Shown here piece by piece: positions 7,504 to 7,992 of a stretch of DNA of 7,992 bases; positions within the stretch are counted from its first letter, which is position 1, and every line of letters begins with the position of its first letter. The notes below the pieces were generated by a model, which searched no databases, had not been told where the DNA came from, and saw only the letters and a program-made list of their open reading frames with translations. The position numbers were made by a program, and so were the translations under genes. Source of the DNA: an uncultured Clostridia bacterium (lineage in GTDB: Bacteria; Bacillota; Clostridia; UBA1381); the NCBI GenBank assembly GCA_934454035.1, contig CAKSFY010000104.1, positions 1 to 7,992 of the forward strand, in the 5' to 3' direction.

Positions 7504-7519
7504 CCGATTTCCGAATCGG
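7504..7519 (-). other. Short hairpin just after the stop of the upstream gene
   Basis: On the minus strand CCGATT pairs with AATCGG around a CGGA loop, 8 bases past the TAG at 7527-7529. The stem is only 6 bp and is followed by TTGAATATAAA, so it is at best a weak attenuator or a 3'-end protection element for the upstream cistron. Confidence 0.35.
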
Positions 7520-7526
7520 CTAAATT

Positions 7527-7992
7527 CTATTCAAACACCGCGCACGATTCCAGAACGCGCGGATTGTTAAATCCGTTCCATGCAAAAAACATAATTTTCT
7601 TTGTATTTTCATCGGGAGTCAGCTCAAAATCAAATTCCTTCGACTCATATTCCCCGACCGTTACCGGAGCGAGCGCCGTAACTTTATACACCGCATTGTT
7701 TTCATCATAGAAAGCGGCAAAAGGAGAAATCACGTTTTTGCTGTTTTCATAATTTAAAAATCCAAGCTTTGCGCTCAAAGTCTTTCCCGTTTCAACCTCC
7801 GCAAGCGACGAAACAGCCTTGCCATCAGATGTGCAGGTGAGCTTTAAGCCCTTTTCAATTTTAACAATTGAAAAAGTTAATTTCAGATTATCCTCGGTTT
7901 TGGTTTTCTTTTTATTTATGCGGAGCAAAATCTTATCTCCGTCACAAAGGCTTGCTTTTTTCGTAAGCGATATCTTTTTGCCGCTGCTCACT
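7527..7992 (-). CDS. C-terminal 154 residues of a secreted modular protein (5' part outside the window)
   Basis: The frame is open to the right edge and ends at TAG 7527. The first full codon, GTG at 7991, is most likely an internal valine: no ribosome binding site can be seen, there is no signal peptide, and the sequence starts mid-domain. Residues 1-46 match the end of an A-type module (KASLCDGDKILLRI, then LKLTFSIVKI), comparable with LSAGDKVAFSL and LSSGDRIWLEL in the two downstream proteins. Residues 50-154 are an all-beta C-terminal domain ending KKIMFFAWNGFNNP, comparable with IKLFFWNSLDGMKP at the end of the 1301-residue protein. It is therefore a third member of the same exoprotein set and probably the preceding cistron. 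Whether it carried an enzyme cannot be judged. Its Lys/Asp/Glu content and lack of membrane segments fit secretion. Confidence 0.8.
   Translation of the reverse strand, partial: VSSGKKISLTKKASLCDGDKILLRINKKKTKTEDNLKLTFSIVKIEKGLKLTCTSDGKAVSSLAEVETGKTLSAKLGFLNYENSKNVISPFAAFYDENNAVYKVTALAPVTVGEYESKEFDFELTPDENTKKIMFFAWNGFNNPRVLESCAVFE

Noticed and set aside
7989..7991. GTG as a real start of the gene at the right edge
   Set aside because: The protein begins in the middle of a module strand with no signal peptide, so the codon is almost certainly an internal valine of a longer gene.

Overview
The window holds four co-directional genes, all on the minus strand, so transcription runs from high to low coordinates. 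In order they are the 3' end of a secreted modular protein (7992-7527), a complete modular protein with no recognisable enzyme domain (7443-5029), a complete 1301-residue modular protein with a right-handed beta-helix domain (4953-1048), and the first 343 codons of a smaller beta-helix protein (1031 to the window edge). The gaps are 83, 75 and 16 bp. No promoter or textbook terminator is visible between them, so they are probably one operon or part of one. Intergenic space holds only ribosome binding sites and small hairpins. There are no RNA genes, insertion sequences, CRISPR arrays or gaps over 300 bp.

The base composition is moderate (roughly 45% GC by eye). The genes have strong AGGAGG-type ribosome binding sites and Gram-positive-style Sec signal peptides. 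Several multidomain exoproteins with Ala/Lys/Glu-rich beta-sandwich modules lie side by side. Together this suggests a fibre- or pectin-degrading anaerobe of the class Clostridia, perhaps a gut species. That placement is inference from style, not from a marker gene.

The two beta-helix proteins open with the pectate-lyase-superfamily signature (NVxxFGAKGDGxTDD) and share ADG, GDDxI(S/A)FT and PGSRG motifs, which marks them as paralogous polysaccharide-active enzymes. GDDCI resembles GH28 polygalacturonases, but the usual GH28 histidine motif is not where expected. The exact reaction and CAZy family are therefore open.

The most interesting structure is in the flanking modules. A repeated unit of about 190-230 residues occurs twice in the non-enzymatic protein and three times in the large enzyme, with its tail visible in the upstream fragment. 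It carries a PWSF start, NWxA, FTxPxxGxY, an ARxxxxxNG to ENxxDF stretch and a late LxxGDxI strand. The two complete modular proteins share the order A1-A2-B-C. The large enzyme looks like the same scaffold with a beta-helix plus a third A module inserted between B and C. A plausible reading is a polysaccharide-degradation operon that makes both an enzyme and an enzyme-free binding protein from one scaffold, using a module family I do not recognise by name.
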